Assembly: GCF_014650555.1 (NCBI RefSeq)
Contig: NZ_BMVE01000012.1
Location: forward strand, 207,676-271,675
Source of the DNA: Streptomyces goshikiensis
Lineage (GTDB): Bacteria > Actinomycetota > Actinomycetes > Streptomycetales > Streptomycetaceae
Reading direction: 5' to 3'
DNA: 64,000 bases
Part shown: piece after piece, positions 26,630 to 36,917 of the stretch
How the letters are laid out: every line of letters starts with the position of its first letter
Numbering within the stretch: the first letter of the stretch is position 1
Made by a program: the position numbers and the translations under genes
Notes under the pieces: generated by a model
The model's input: only the letters and a program-made list of their open reading frames with translations
Database searches by the model: none
Told to the model about the DNA's origin: nothing

Positions 26630-27088
26630 GTGCCGATGAGGGAACCCGGCGGCGCCGGAACACTGCCGACCACGTCCGACGAGCTGTCCCGGCTGCTCAC
26701 CGCCGTACGGCGGGGCCGGGTCCTGACCGTGACCGGGGGCTTCCGCGCACCCCGGAGCCTGCTGGTCCGGGAGGTCGCGCACCGGATCTCGTCCAACTTC
26801 TGCGACGGTACGGCGCTCCTCGCCCTGGAGCGGGACACCGGCGTACGGGAACTCGTGGCCGCGCTGGGTTCCCTGCCCGGGATGCCCTTCCTGCCGTACG
26901 GGACGGCGAACGCCGCGTCGTGGCTCGCGGAGCGGGACATGCTGCTCGTCCTCGACGACAGCGGATGGCTGGACGCGGAGGCGCTCGCCTGGCTGCGCTC
27001 GCTGCTCACGATCGCGCCCGGGCTGCGGATCCTGGCGGCCGGCCGGCACCCGCTGGCCGTCGGCCAGGGCCGGGTCCACCGGCTCTGA
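26630..27088 (+). CDS. Hypothetical protein, NTPase-like fragment
   Basis: The 152-residue product resembles the first part of an NB-ARC/AfsR-type NTPase. VLTVTGGFRAPRSLLVREVA sits where a Walker A would be, but lacks the GKT signature. LLVLDDSGWLDAEAL resembles a Walker B. So it probably does not bind ATP normally. The GTG at 26630 with GGGGGG upstream is the best start; an ATG at 26618 is also open. It is a single gene ending in a shared hairpin with icd. Confidence 0.6.
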   Translation: MPMREPGGAGTLPTTSDELSRLLTAVRRGRVLTVTGGFRAPRSLLVREVAHRISSNFCDGTALLALERDTGVRELVAALGSLPGMPFLPYGTANAASWLAERDMLLVLDDSGWLDAEALAWLRSLLTIAPGLRILAAGRHPLAVGQGRVHRL

Positions 27089-27100
27089 CCCCGGGCGGGA

Positions 27101-27148
27101 GTACGCCGCCGCCCCCGCCGGTGCATACCGGCGGGGGCGGCGGCGTAC
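27101..27148. terminator. Bidirectional hairpin between two convergent genes
   Basis: The arms at 27101-27121 and 27128-27148 are a perfect 21-bp inverted repeat with loop TGCATA. It lies between the end of the small hypothetical gene and the end of icd and can terminate both. Confidence 0.9.
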
Positions 27149-27173
27149 CGCAGGATCCGTGGGATCCCTGGGA

Positions 27174-29393
<2,220 letters not shown>

Positions 29394-29544
29394 CGGATGC
29401 TCCGCTCCACAGTCTGCGTCTCTCGTCTGCAACATTGCTCGACATCAAGATATCTCGTGATCGGGCCGGTCTGGACAGCCCCCTGCCCGAGTCTCGGGGA
29501 GACGCGCGTCACCCGGTGCCCCGCGCGGCCCCCCGGAACGGGGC

Positions 29545-29584
29545 GAGCGCCGCCACCGGCTGTTTCCAGCCAGTGGCGGCGCTC
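29545..29584 (-). terminator. Hairpin after the DUF805 gene
   Basis: Arms GAGCGCCGCCAC (29545-29556) and its complement (29573-29584) enclose a second stem GGCTG/CAGCC with loop TTTC. It lies 41 bases past the DUF805 stop and upstream of icd. Confidence 0.8.
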
Positions 29585-29624
29585 AGGTACTCGGGCGCTC
29601 GCGCACCCGGGCGTACGGACCCGA

Positions 29625-29978
29625 TCAGGCGTGGACGGCCTTCGGGCTCGGGCCGTACTCGTTCGGCTGGGCGTGACCCTCGCTCGCCATGAGGACCAGG
29701 AGCCAGATGCCACCGATCAGCGGGATGAGGGAGATCAGCAGCCACCAGCCGGACTTGCCGGTGTCGTGCAGGCGACGGACGCCGACGGCCAGACCCGGGA
29801 GGAAGACGGCCAGCGCGTAGATCGCGTACAGGAGCGGGTACGTGCCGATCACGCTGTCGATGATGGCGACGATGATCAGCGCGATCAGGTTGAACAGCGT
29901 GAACATCCAGTACTCCTGCCGGCGGGCGCGGCCGGAGAAGACGGTGTACTTCTTCAGAACGTCGGTGTAGTAGTGCAT
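29625..29978 (-). CDS. DUF805 membrane protein
   Basis: The 117-residue protein has the DUF805 layout: YYTDVLKKYTVFSGRARRQEYW before the first helix (shortened here as VFSGRARRQEYW at 13-24), then four membrane segments and a conserved VRRLHDTGKSGWW loop. Function is unknown. The ATG at 29978 is preceded by GGGGGGA. It is a single gene. Confidence 0.9.
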   Translation of the reverse strand: MHYYTDVLKKYTVFSGRARRQEYWMFTLFNLIALIIVAIIDSVIGTYPLLYAIYALAVFLPGLAVGVRRLHDTGKSGWWLLISLIPLIGGIWLLVLMASEGHAQPNEYGPSPKAVHA

Positions 29979-30316
29979 GAGTCCCCCCAGAGGACGGTTC
30001 GTGGGCCCGTCCTGCTGGAGCAAGCCGGGGCAGAACTTATGCCCCGCTTACGCGGCGGTCAAGCCAGTTCGCAAGCCGCCAGAAGAGCCACTTTCCTTGA
30101 GATCATCAACCAAACCCATGGGTACCGGGCGCCACTTGGAACCCACTGATCGCGCCATGTCACACGGGGTGAGGACACAAGGGTGACAACGGGCATTTCC
30201 CCCGGCCCAAGTGACGCACAGGCCCCTCGAATAAGGCTCGAACACCCTCTTGCCAACACCGCCGCGGGCCTCTCCGCGCCCACATCGTTACGGCTCCGCG
30301 ACCTACCCCGGCCGAT
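29979..30316. other. Intergenic stretch before the chitosanase stop
   Basis: About 340 bases without a gene. It should contain the DUF805 promoter. I see no structured RNA or repeat. Confidence 0.5.
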
Positions 30317-31189
30317 TCAGCCGATGTGGAAGGAGTCCCCGTAAACCTTCCAGTCGAGCGGGGCATTGAGGTTCAGGTTGCCCTTCTTCAGGAAGACCCG
30401 CTGGGCGGTGTCGACCCGGCTGGTGTCGCTGTGCGCCTCCTCCTGCTTCATCGCCCAGACGCGGGCGTCGAGGAAGGCGTTCAGCCAGGTGGTCTCGTTC
30501 CCGCCCTGGGCCGGGGGCTTGGCCTTGGACAGCGCCCGCTTGCGGATGTTGCGGAAGCTGGTGGAGTCGGTGCCGTCGCCGTGCATGACGATCGCGTCGT
30601 AGTACATGAACTGGCCGAGCGTGCCGACCCCGTCGGACTTGCCCTGCTTGACCGAGGGGTTGAAGTAGACGCGGTCGCGCTCGTGGTCCTGGGCCTTCTT
30701 GAACTCGCCGTCCTGCGCGGCCTTCGCCCAGTCCTTGGTGAAGCTGGGGTCGAGACCGGCGTGTGAGTCGCTGCCGTTCACCTTGCGCAGCGCCGGAAGG
30801 TACTTGGCGAGCACGTTGCCCGGCTTGACCTGGGTGTAGTACTCGACGAGGTCGAGCATGTCGCCGGTGCCGGAACAGAAGCCGATGATGCCGGCGGTGT
30901 AGCCGCGCTCGTCGCCTATGTCCTCGATGTACTTGTACTGCGCCTTCCAGTCCAGCGAGGAGTTCTCGGCGCTGGAGACGATCTGCATGGCGATCTCCTT
31001 CTTCGCCGGGTCGTCGAGGCCGGTGGCGGCGGCCGCCTCCGGGGCCGCCGGGGCCGCGTGTGCGGCGGCGGGGACCGTCGCGGGGATCGTCGCGGGGGCG
31101 GCCCCCGCGTGAGCGGCGACCGGGGCGGCGAGGAGCGCCGTCCCGAGGAGCGCTCCGAACGCCATCGTCTTGCGCTGGGGAGTGAACAC
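30317..31189 (-). CDS. csnA: Secreted chitosanase, GH46
   Basis: The 290-residue protein starts with a signal peptide (basic start, hydrophobic stretch to about AAHA at 30) and an Ala/Pro linker. The mature part is GH46: SSAENSSLDWKAQYKYIEDI with the catalytic Glu of SSAENS, then GDERGYTAGIIGFCSGTGD with the second acidic residue in DERGYT. It cleaves beta-1,4 bonds in chitosan outside the cell. The GTG at 31189 has GGAGG five bases upstream. An operator-like palindrome lies 39-53 bases before the start. Confidence 0.93.
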   Translation of the reverse strand: MFTPQRKTMAFGALLGTALLAAPVAAHAGAAPATIPATVPAAAHAAPAAPEAAAATGLDDPAKKEIAMQIVSSAENSSLDWKAQYKYIEDIGDERGYTAGIIGFCSGTGDMLDLVEYYTQVKPGNVLAKYLPALRKVNGSDSHAGLDPSFTKDWAKAAQDGEFKKAQDHERDRVYFNPSVKQGKSDGVGTLGQFMYYDAIVMHGDGTDSTSFRNIRKRALSKAKPPAQGGNETTWLNAFLDARVWAMKQEEAHSDTSRVDTAQRVFLKKGNLNLNAPLDWKVYGDSFHIG

Positions 31190-31227
31190 AAGGCCTCCGT
31201 AGGGGGGTTGAGGCTTTCCGATTCCGT

Positions 31228-31242
31228 TAGGAAACTTTCCTA
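31228..31242 (-). promoter_or_regulatory. Palindrome upstream of chitosanase, CsnR-type operator candidate
   Basis: TAGGAAA-C-TTTCCTA is a perfect 15-base palindrome upstream of the chitosanase start. From memory, Streptomyces chitosanase genes have a similar AGGAAA/TTTCCT operator bound by the ROK-family repressor CsnR. No csnR gene lies in the window. Confidence 0.72.
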
Positions 31243-31583
31243 CCAGACATGGGGAGCGGGGAACACCCCTCCGGCCGGGGCGGCGGCTTGGGATCATCGA
31301 CCAGGCCGGGAGTGCGCGACCGGGCGCTTTTCCGTGTCCGGAACCAGTCGCCCCGGCGGTGAGCCGGTTGCTTGACTGGCGACACGCCCCGAAGGCGGTC
31401 CGGCACGGCGTTTGCGGCTCTCTCGCCCTGCCGACGGCCCCCGGAGCCGAGGGAGGTGTCCCCGCGCGCCGACAGCGGTGTACGGCGCGCGGGGCCCTGG
31501 CATATGCGGTGCCAGATCCGGCATCCTTGCGCATATGCGGCCGCTGGCGGCCGTCTGAGCCCGCAAGCAAGGGTGGAGGCCCG
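31243..31583. other. Divergent intergenic region, chitosanase / methyltransferase
   Basis: About 340 bases with no gene. The 10-mer GCATATGCGG occurs at 31500-31509 and 31531-31540, a 31-base spacing of about three helical turns. It lies 44-84 bases before the methyltransferase start, so it could be an operator. The inverted pair CGCGCGCC / GGCGCGCG lies near 31468-31492. Confidence 0.5.
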
Positions 31584-32660
31584 ATGGCCGTAGTCGTGAT
31601 CGGTGAGCCCGCGGCGCAGCCGGGCGCCGCGCTCCCCCCGGCGGTGACCGCCGCCTTCGAGGCCGTCGGGCTGCGGACGCACCTGTGCCGCCCCGGCGAC
31701 GGCGATCCCCTTCCGGCCACGCTCACCGGCGCCGACGCGCTCGTCCTCGCCTGCGCCGGGCCCGAGGCGTTGCCTCTGCTGCGCGCGGCCCTGGCCGCCG
31801 AGGTCCCGGTGCTGGCGCTGGGCGGCGGGGCGCCGTTGCTGGACCGGGCCGCGGCGCAGCCCCCGCCCCTGCCCCCGGCGGCAGGCGCCGATCCGCTGCG
31901 CGGGGCCGGGGAGGGCGCGTACGGCCACGGCTTCCGGCGGCTCGGCGGGAGCGCCTGGGCACTGCCGGGCCCGCTCGGGGACCCGGCCGGCGCCGCCCCG
32001 CTCCACCGGTTCGCCGCGCTCGCGGCCGCCCGGGCCGAACACACCGCCACCCGCGCCTTCTTCACCCCGCGCGCCGACGCCTGGGAGGAGCGGTTCGCCT
32101 ACCAGGCCCCGGCCTACGAGGCCGCCGTGGCCCGGATGCGGCTGCGGCCCGGGCAGACGGTCCTGGACCTCGGCTGCGGCAGCGGCCGCGCCCTGCCCGC
32201 GCTGCGCGCGGGGGTCGGAGCCGGCGGCACGGTGCTCGGCGTGGACCTGACCCCAGCGATGCTCACGGCCGCCGCCCGCGCGGGCCGGCGGGGCCCGGCC
32301 GGTCTGCTCGTGGCGGACTGCGGCCGGCTCCCGCTGCCGGCCGGCGCGGTGCACGGGATCTTCGCCGCCGGGCTGCTCGACCACCTGCCGCAGCCTCGTA
32401 CCGCGTTGACCGAGTGGGCCCGGGTCTGCGCCCCCGGCGCGGAACTGCTGCTGTTCCACCCCTCGGGCCGTGCCGAGCGCGCCGCCCGGCACGGCCGCCC
32501 CGTCAGCCCCGACGACCCGCTCGCCGAGCCGAACCTGCGCCCGGCGCTGGACGCGACGGGCTGGCGGCTGGCCGAGTACGAGGACGCGGTCACCCACTTC
32601 GTGGCCCGCGCCCGCCGGAGGGTCAGAGCCAGCCGTTGCGGCGGAAGCCCCGGTGGATGA
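31584..32660 (+). CDS. SAM-dependent methyltransferase with extra N-terminal domain
   Basis: The 358-residue protein is in two parts. Residues 1-155 form an alpha/beta region with a glutamine-amidotransferase-like look (ADALVLACAGPEALPLL, VPVLALGGGAPLL) but no catalytic Cys. Residues 160-350 are a class I methyltransferase: VLDLGCGSGRALPAL is motif I, VLGVDLTPAML motif II and ADCGRLPLPAGAVHG motif III. The substrate is unknown. The ATG at 31584 has GGTGGAGG upstream. The 3' end overlaps corA by 38 bases, convergently. Confidence 0.82.
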   Translation: MAVVVIGEPAAQPGAALPPAVTAAFEAVGLRTHLCRPGDGDPLPATLTGADALVLACAGPEALPLLRAALAAEVPVLALGGGAPLLDRAAAQPPPLPPAAGADPLRGAGEGAYGHGFRRLGGSAWALPGPLGDPAGAAPLHRFAALAAARAEHTATRAFFTPRADAWEERFAYQAPAYEAAVARMRLRPGQTVLDLGCGSGRALPALRAGVGAGGTVLGVDLTPAMLTAAARAGRRGPAGLLVADCGRLPLPAGAVHGIFAAGLLDHLPQPRTALTEWARVCAPGAELLLFHPSGRAERAARHGRPVSPDDPLAEPNLRPALDATGWRLAEYEDAVTHFVARARRRVRASRCGGSPGG

Positions 32661-33711
32661 CGTAGCAGATGACGGCCATGACGACGAGGACGGCCGGGTA
32701 CCCGTAGGTCCAGTGGAGCTCCGGCATGTGGTCGAAGTTCATGCCGTAGACGCCGCAGACCATCGTCGGCACGGCGACGATCGCGGCCCATGCCGTGATC
32801 TTGCGCATGTCCTCGTTCTGGGCGACGGTCACCTGCGCGAGGTGCGCCTGAAGGATCGAGTCGAGCAGCGCGTCGTACGCGCCGATCTGCTCCGTGGCAC
32901 GGGTCAGGTGGTCCGCGACGTCGCGGAAGTACGTACGGATCTCCGGCGGGATGACCGGTATCGGCTGCGTGGCCAGCTGCTGGAGCGGCCGGGCCAGCGG
33001 GGCCACCGCCCGGCGCAGTTCCAGGAGTTCGCGCTTGAGCTGGTAGATCCGGCCGGCGTCACCGCGGCCGCCGTACTCGCTGAACACGGCGGTCTCGACG
33101 GCGTCTATGTCGTTCTGCACGGCGTCCGTGACGGCCATGTAGTCGTCCACGACGTGGTCGGCCATCGCGTGCAGCACGGCGGCCGGTCCCTTGGTGAGCT
33201 GCTCCGGCGAGGCTTCGAGTTCCTCACGGACCGGGCCGAGGGTGCCGCGGCCGCCGTGCCGGATCGTGATGACGAAGTCCTCGCCGATGAAGGCCATCAG
33301 CTCGCCGGTCTCCACCACCTCGCTGGTCGCCGTCAGCTCCTCGTGCTCGACGTAGCGGACGGTCTTGAAGACGGAGAACAGGGTGTCGTCGTAGCGCTCC
33401 ACCTTCGGCCGCTGGTGCGCGTTGACCGCGTCCTCGACGGCGAGCGGGTGCAGCCCGAACAGCGCGGCGAGCCCGGCGATCTCCTCCTGCGAGGGCTCGT
33501 GCAGGCCGATCCAGACGAACCCCTCGCCCGTCTTGCGGACCCTGCGCAGCGCTTCCTCGACCTCGGCGCAGCCCTCCTGCCGTACGCCCTCGTGGTAGAC
33601 CACGCAGTTGACCACCGCACTGCCGAGCGGGGAACGGGCCGGGTGGCTGAGGTCGACGGCCCGCCGGTAGCCGCGGCTCACGGCCCGGCGGAGATTGCTG
33701 AACATGGACAA
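32623..33711 (-). CDS. corA: CorA-type magnesium/cobalt channel
   Basis: The 362-residue protein has a long soluble N-terminal domain and two C-terminal membrane helices. The signature GMN lies in VYGMNFDHMPELHW, between the helices. CorA takes up magnesium through a pentameric pore. The last residues are basic (HRGFRRNGWL), as usual. Single gene. Confidence 0.94.
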   Translation of the reverse strand: MSMFSNLRRAVSRGYRRAVDLSHPARSPLGSAVVNCVVYHEGVRQEGCAEVEEALRRVRKTGEGFVWIGLHEPSQEEIAGLAALFGLHPLAVEDAVNAHQRPKVERYDDTLFSVFKTVRYVEHEELTATSEVVETGELMAFIGEDFVITIRHGGRGTLGPVREELEASPEQLTKGPAAVLHAMADHVVDDYMAVTDAVQNDIDAVETAVFSEYGGRGDAGRIYQLKRELLELRRAVAPLARPLQQLATQPIPVIPPEIRTYFRDVADHLTRATEQIGAYDALLDSILQAHLAQVTVAQNEDMRKITAWAAIVAVPTMVCGVYGMNFDHMPELHWTYGYPAVLVVMAVICYVIHRGFRRNGWL

Positions 33712-33787
33712 CGCGGTATTCCCTTCGGCGGATCACCGGCCAGTCTGCCACCGCCGCCGATCCGCCCCCGCCAGGCGGGCCGGTCCG

Positions 33788-34330
33788 CTACGCGGGCCTC
33801 GCGAGCGGCGCCGCACCGAAGGACACGTCGAAGCGGTCGCACCAGATGGCGACGCTGGTGTACTCGGACACGTCCAGCCCGGCCGGGATCTCGTAGTTCT
33901 GGTCGCCCTTGTTGCCCTTGAGCTTGCCCAGGCTGACGTGCTTGCCGTCGTCGAAGACGCGCCAGCCGGCCACGCCCTCCTTGACCGGGGCGTCGGTCAG
34001 CCACACCCGCAGGTCGGGGCCGTTGCTGGTGTCGAGGCCCTCCAGGCGCAGGGTGTACGAGCCGTCGCCGAGGCGGATCACCTTCGCGGTGCCGGAGGTG
34101 GCGTGCTCATGGCTGATCAGCGATCCCTCGGCCACGGTACGGGGCGCCTCGCCCGCCGGCCCGGCGGCCGCGGGCGCCGAGGCGCCCGGCAGGGCCTCCG
34201 TCACGGTCGCGTCCTGCCACAGCTTCCACGGCTGGAACCAGTACGTCCCGACTCCCAGCACGATCACGGCCGTACCCAGCAGCGCCCACCGCCACTTGCC
34301 CCGCACCCACACCACGACGACCATCCCCAT
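33788..34330 (-). CDS. DM13-domain membrane-anchored protein
   Basis: The 180-residue protein has one N-terminal membrane helix (about 14-34) and an extracytoplasmic DM13 domain from about 70 to 175, with LRLEGLDTSNGPDLRVWLTD and YTSVAIWCDRFDVSFGAA. DM13 may be an electron-transfer or redox domain; the single Cys in IWCDRF is its conserved cysteine. Role unknown. Confidence 0.87.
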   Translation of the reverse strand: MGMVVVVWVRGKWRWALLGTAVIVLGVGTYWFQPWKLWQDATVTEALPGASAPAAAGPAGEAPRTVAEGSLISHEHATSGTAKVIRLGDGSYTLRLEGLDTSNGPDLRVWLTDAPVKEGVAGWRVFDDGKHVSLGKLKGNKGDQNYEIPAGLDVSEYTSVAIWCDRFDVSFGAAPLARPA

Positions 34331-34447
34331 TTCACACGTGCTCGCACCGGCCGCGCCGGCGTCACCCCATCCAACCCCCTGCGGCCGCCCTCCCCCACCC
34401 CCGAACCGATGACGAAACCCTTACGTCGCTCCGGGGGGCGCCGCGCG

Positions 34448-34843
34448 TCAGGGGCGGTCGACGAACACGCTGGTCGACTTCACCCGCGCCGTGGCCCGCG
34501 CGCCCACGGCCAGACCGAGTTCCTCGACCGCCTCCCGCGTCAGCAGCGACACGATGCGGTGCGGCCCCGCCTGGATCTCCACCTGGGCGTCGACCGTGCC
34601 GAGCTTCACGGCGGTGACGATCCCGGGGAAGGCGTTGCGCGCCGAGGTGTACGGGGCTTCGTCCTCGCCCTCCGCGCCCTCCTGCGCGGCCTGGACGCAG
34701 AACGCCGCGAGGTCGGGCCCGTCGACCATCCGCCGGGTGCCTTCCCGTCGGGTCGGGAACCGCTCCGCGTCGGCCCAGCGCCGGGCCGTGTCAACGCTGA
34801 CGCCGAGCAGCCGCGCCGCCTGGCCGATCGTGTAGGACTCCAT
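34448..34843 (-). CDS. Molbindin-like protein with MerR-type helix-turn-helix
   Basis: The 131-residue protein joins an excisionase/MerR-like helix-turn-helix (YTIGQAARLLGVSVDTARRW, 4-23) to a C-terminal TOBE/molbindin domain (about 63-131, with ARNAFPGIVTAVKLGTVDAQ). TOBE domains bind molybdate or tungstate. It likely senses molybdate and controls a transport operon that is not in this window. Confidence 0.87.
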   Translation of the reverse strand: MESYTIGQAARLLGVSVDTARRWADAERFPTRREGTRRMVDGPDLAAFCVQAAQEGAEGEDEAPYTSARNAFPGIVTAVKLGTVDAQVEIQAGPHRIVSLLTREAVEELGLAVGARATARVKSTSVFVDRP

Positions 34844-34883
34844 GGCGGAAAGCCTAGCTCCGCACCGGTCCGCGGCAGGCGGC

Positions 34884-35783
34884 CTACACGTTGAGCGCGG
34901 CCACCTGGAGCGCCTCGACGGCCGCCCGGATCGAGGGCCGGCGGTCCGCGTCCGCGCGCCAGACGACGTACACGTGGCGGCGCACCGCGTCGCACACCGG
35001 CAGCAGCCGGACCCCCGCCGGGACCGGGCCGCGCCCGAGCCGGGGCGTCACGCACACCCCGAGCCCGGCCTCGACGAAGGCCAGCTGGGTGTGGTGCTCC
35101 TCGGCGATGTGCGCGATGCGCGGCTCGATGCCGGTGCCGCGCAGGGTGGAGACGAGCCACTCGTGGCAGAACTGGCCCTCGTTCCAGGAGATCCAGTCGT
35201 CCTCGGCGAATTCGGCGAGGCTGATCCGGTCGCGGTCGGCCAGCCGGTGGCCGGCCGGCACCGCGATGTCGCAGGAGTCTTCGAGCAGGTGCGCCCGCGT
35301 CAGCTCCGCCGGCACCGGCATCCGCTTGTTGTGCCAGTCGATGGCGAGGGCCAGGTCGAGGTCCCCGCGGACGACGGCCGCCATGCTCTCCCCCGGCTCC
35401 TGCTCCCTTGCGAGGGACCGCAGTTCGGGGTGCGCGGCGCGCAGCGCGGTCAGCGCCCCCGGCAGCAGCCCGCGCATGGCGGTCGGGAAGGCCGCGATCC
35501 TCAACTCACCTACGGCACAACCCCGTTGGGCCTCCACATCGGCCTGGGCCAGCTCCACCTGGGAGAGGATCCGGGCCGCGTGATCGGCGAGCAGGCGCCC
35601 GGCGTCGGTGAGCCGGACGCCGCGCCCGTTCTTGGCGAGCAGCGGCTGGCCGATCTCCCTCTCCAGCTTGGCCATCTGCTGGGACACGGCGGAGGTGGTG
35701 ACGTGGAGGCCCTCCGCCGCACCGCTGACCGAGCCGTGGCGGGCGAGGGCGTCGAGGGTGCGCAGCCGCTCCAGGTTCAACAT
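34884..35783 (-). CDS. LysR-family regulator
   Basis: The 299-residue protein has the N-terminal winged helix (LRTLDALARHGSVSGAAEGL) and a C-terminal co-inducer domain. It is divergent from an EamA exporter gene with only 74 bases between the two starts. Control of that exporter is the most economical role. Confidence 0.92.
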   Translation of the reverse strand: MLNLERLRTLDALARHGSVSGAAEGLHVTTSAVSQQMAKLEREIGQPLLAKNGRGVRLTDAGRLLADHAARILSQVELAQADVEAQRGCAVGELRIAAFPTAMRGLLPGALTALRAAHPELRSLAREQEPGESMAAVVRGDLDLALAIDWHNKRMPVPAELTRAHLLEDSCDIAVPAGHRLADRDRISLAEFAEDDWISWNEGQFCHEWLVSTLRGTGIEPRIAHIAEEHHTQLAFVEAGLGVCVTPRLGRGPVPAGVRLLPVCDAVRRHVYVVWRADADRRPSIRAAVEALQVAALNV

Positions 35784-35857
35784 GTAAGCGATGCTACGCC
35801 GTCCCCACCATGAAGTCTCGCTTGTTCTACGAGGTTGAAGGTCGCAAAGTTAGCTCC

Positions 35858-36841
35858 ATGAGCGCACCCGCCACCCCACGCCCCACCCTCTCCACGCCGG
35901 CCCCCGCCGCCCCTGCCGCCCCTGCCGCCACCGCCATCTCCGCCCGGCCCACCGGCCTGGACTGGCGGCTGCGCTTCGCGCTCCTCTCGATCATCTGGGG
36001 CTTCAGCTTTCTCCTGATCAAGGTCGGCACCGAGGCGTACGCACCGTTCCAAGTCGCCCTCGGCCGGGTCTTCTTCGGCGCGCTCGCCCTGCTGACCGTG
36101 CTCCTGGTCCGCCGCGAGGGCCTCCCGCGCGGCCGCCGCACCTGGGCGCACCTCACGGTGGCGGCGCTGCTCCTGAACACCGCCCCGTTCTCGCTGTTCG
36201 CGTACGCGGAGCTCAGCATCCCGTCGAGCCTGGCGGGCATCTGCAACGCGACCTCGCCGCTGTGGGGGATGGCGCTCTCGCTGGTCGCGCTCTCCGAGGA
36301 CCGGCCGACGCGGCGCCGCTTCGCCGGCCTGGGCCTGGGCTTCATCGGCGTGCTGACGGTGCTCGGCGCCTGGCAGGGCTTCTCCGGCGTGGACGCCAAG
36401 GGCACCGCGCTGGCCCTGCTGGCCTCGCTCTGCTACCCGATCGGCTGGATCTACGTCCGCCGCACGCTGGCGTCGACGCCGGGCTCGCCGGTGGCGCTGA
36501 CCGGCGCCCAGCTGCTGGTCTCGACGCTCCAACTGCTCCTGGTCAGCTCCCTCTTCACCTCGGCCCCGACCTCGTTCCCGCTGTGGCCCACCCTGTCGGT
36601 CATCGCCCTGGGCGCACTGGGCACGGGCATGGCCCTGCAGATGCAGTACGGCCTGGTCACCGAGGTCGGCCCGACGACCGCCCAGATGGTCACGTACTTC
36701 ATCCCGGTGATCGCCACCACGGCGGGCGTCGCGCTCCTCGGCGAACAGCTCCACTGGAACACCCCGGTCGGCGCGGCCATCGTCCTCATCGGCGCCGCCC
36801 TCACCCAGGCCCGCCGCGCATCCGGCCCCGCCGACGCCTGA
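35858..36841 (+). CDS. EamA/DMT-family exporter (LysR-paired)
   Basis: The 327-residue protein has an Ala/Pro-rich N-terminus and about ten membrane helices in two EamA repeats, beginning IIWGFSFLLIKVG and, in the second half, GLVTEVGPTTAQMVTYFIPV. Such proteins export amino acids or metabolites. I chose the ATG at 35858; an ATG at 35810 lies in the shared promoter region. No strong ribosome binding site is present, so it may be leaderless. Confidence 0.87.
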   Translation: MSAPATPRPTLSTPAPAAPAAPAATAISARPTGLDWRLRFALLSIIWGFSFLLIKVGTEAYAPFQVALGRVFFGALALLTVLLVRREGLPRGRRTWAHLTVAALLLNTAPFSLFAYAELSIPSSLAGICNATSPLWGMALSLVALSEDRPTRRRFAGLGLGFIGVLTVLGAWQGFSGVDAKGTALALLASLCYPIGWIYVRRTLASTPGSPVALTGAQLLVSTLQLLLVSSLFTSAPTSFPLWPTLSVIALGALGTGMALQMQYGLVTEVGPTTAQMVTYFIPVIATTAGVALLGEQLHWNTPVGAAIVLIGAALTQARRASGPADA

Positions 36842-36917
36842 GGCGCGGGGGCGCGGGGCGCGGGGGCCTGGCCCCCGACGACGACGCCGCACCGCCCCCG
36901 CACCCACCGCCGCACCC

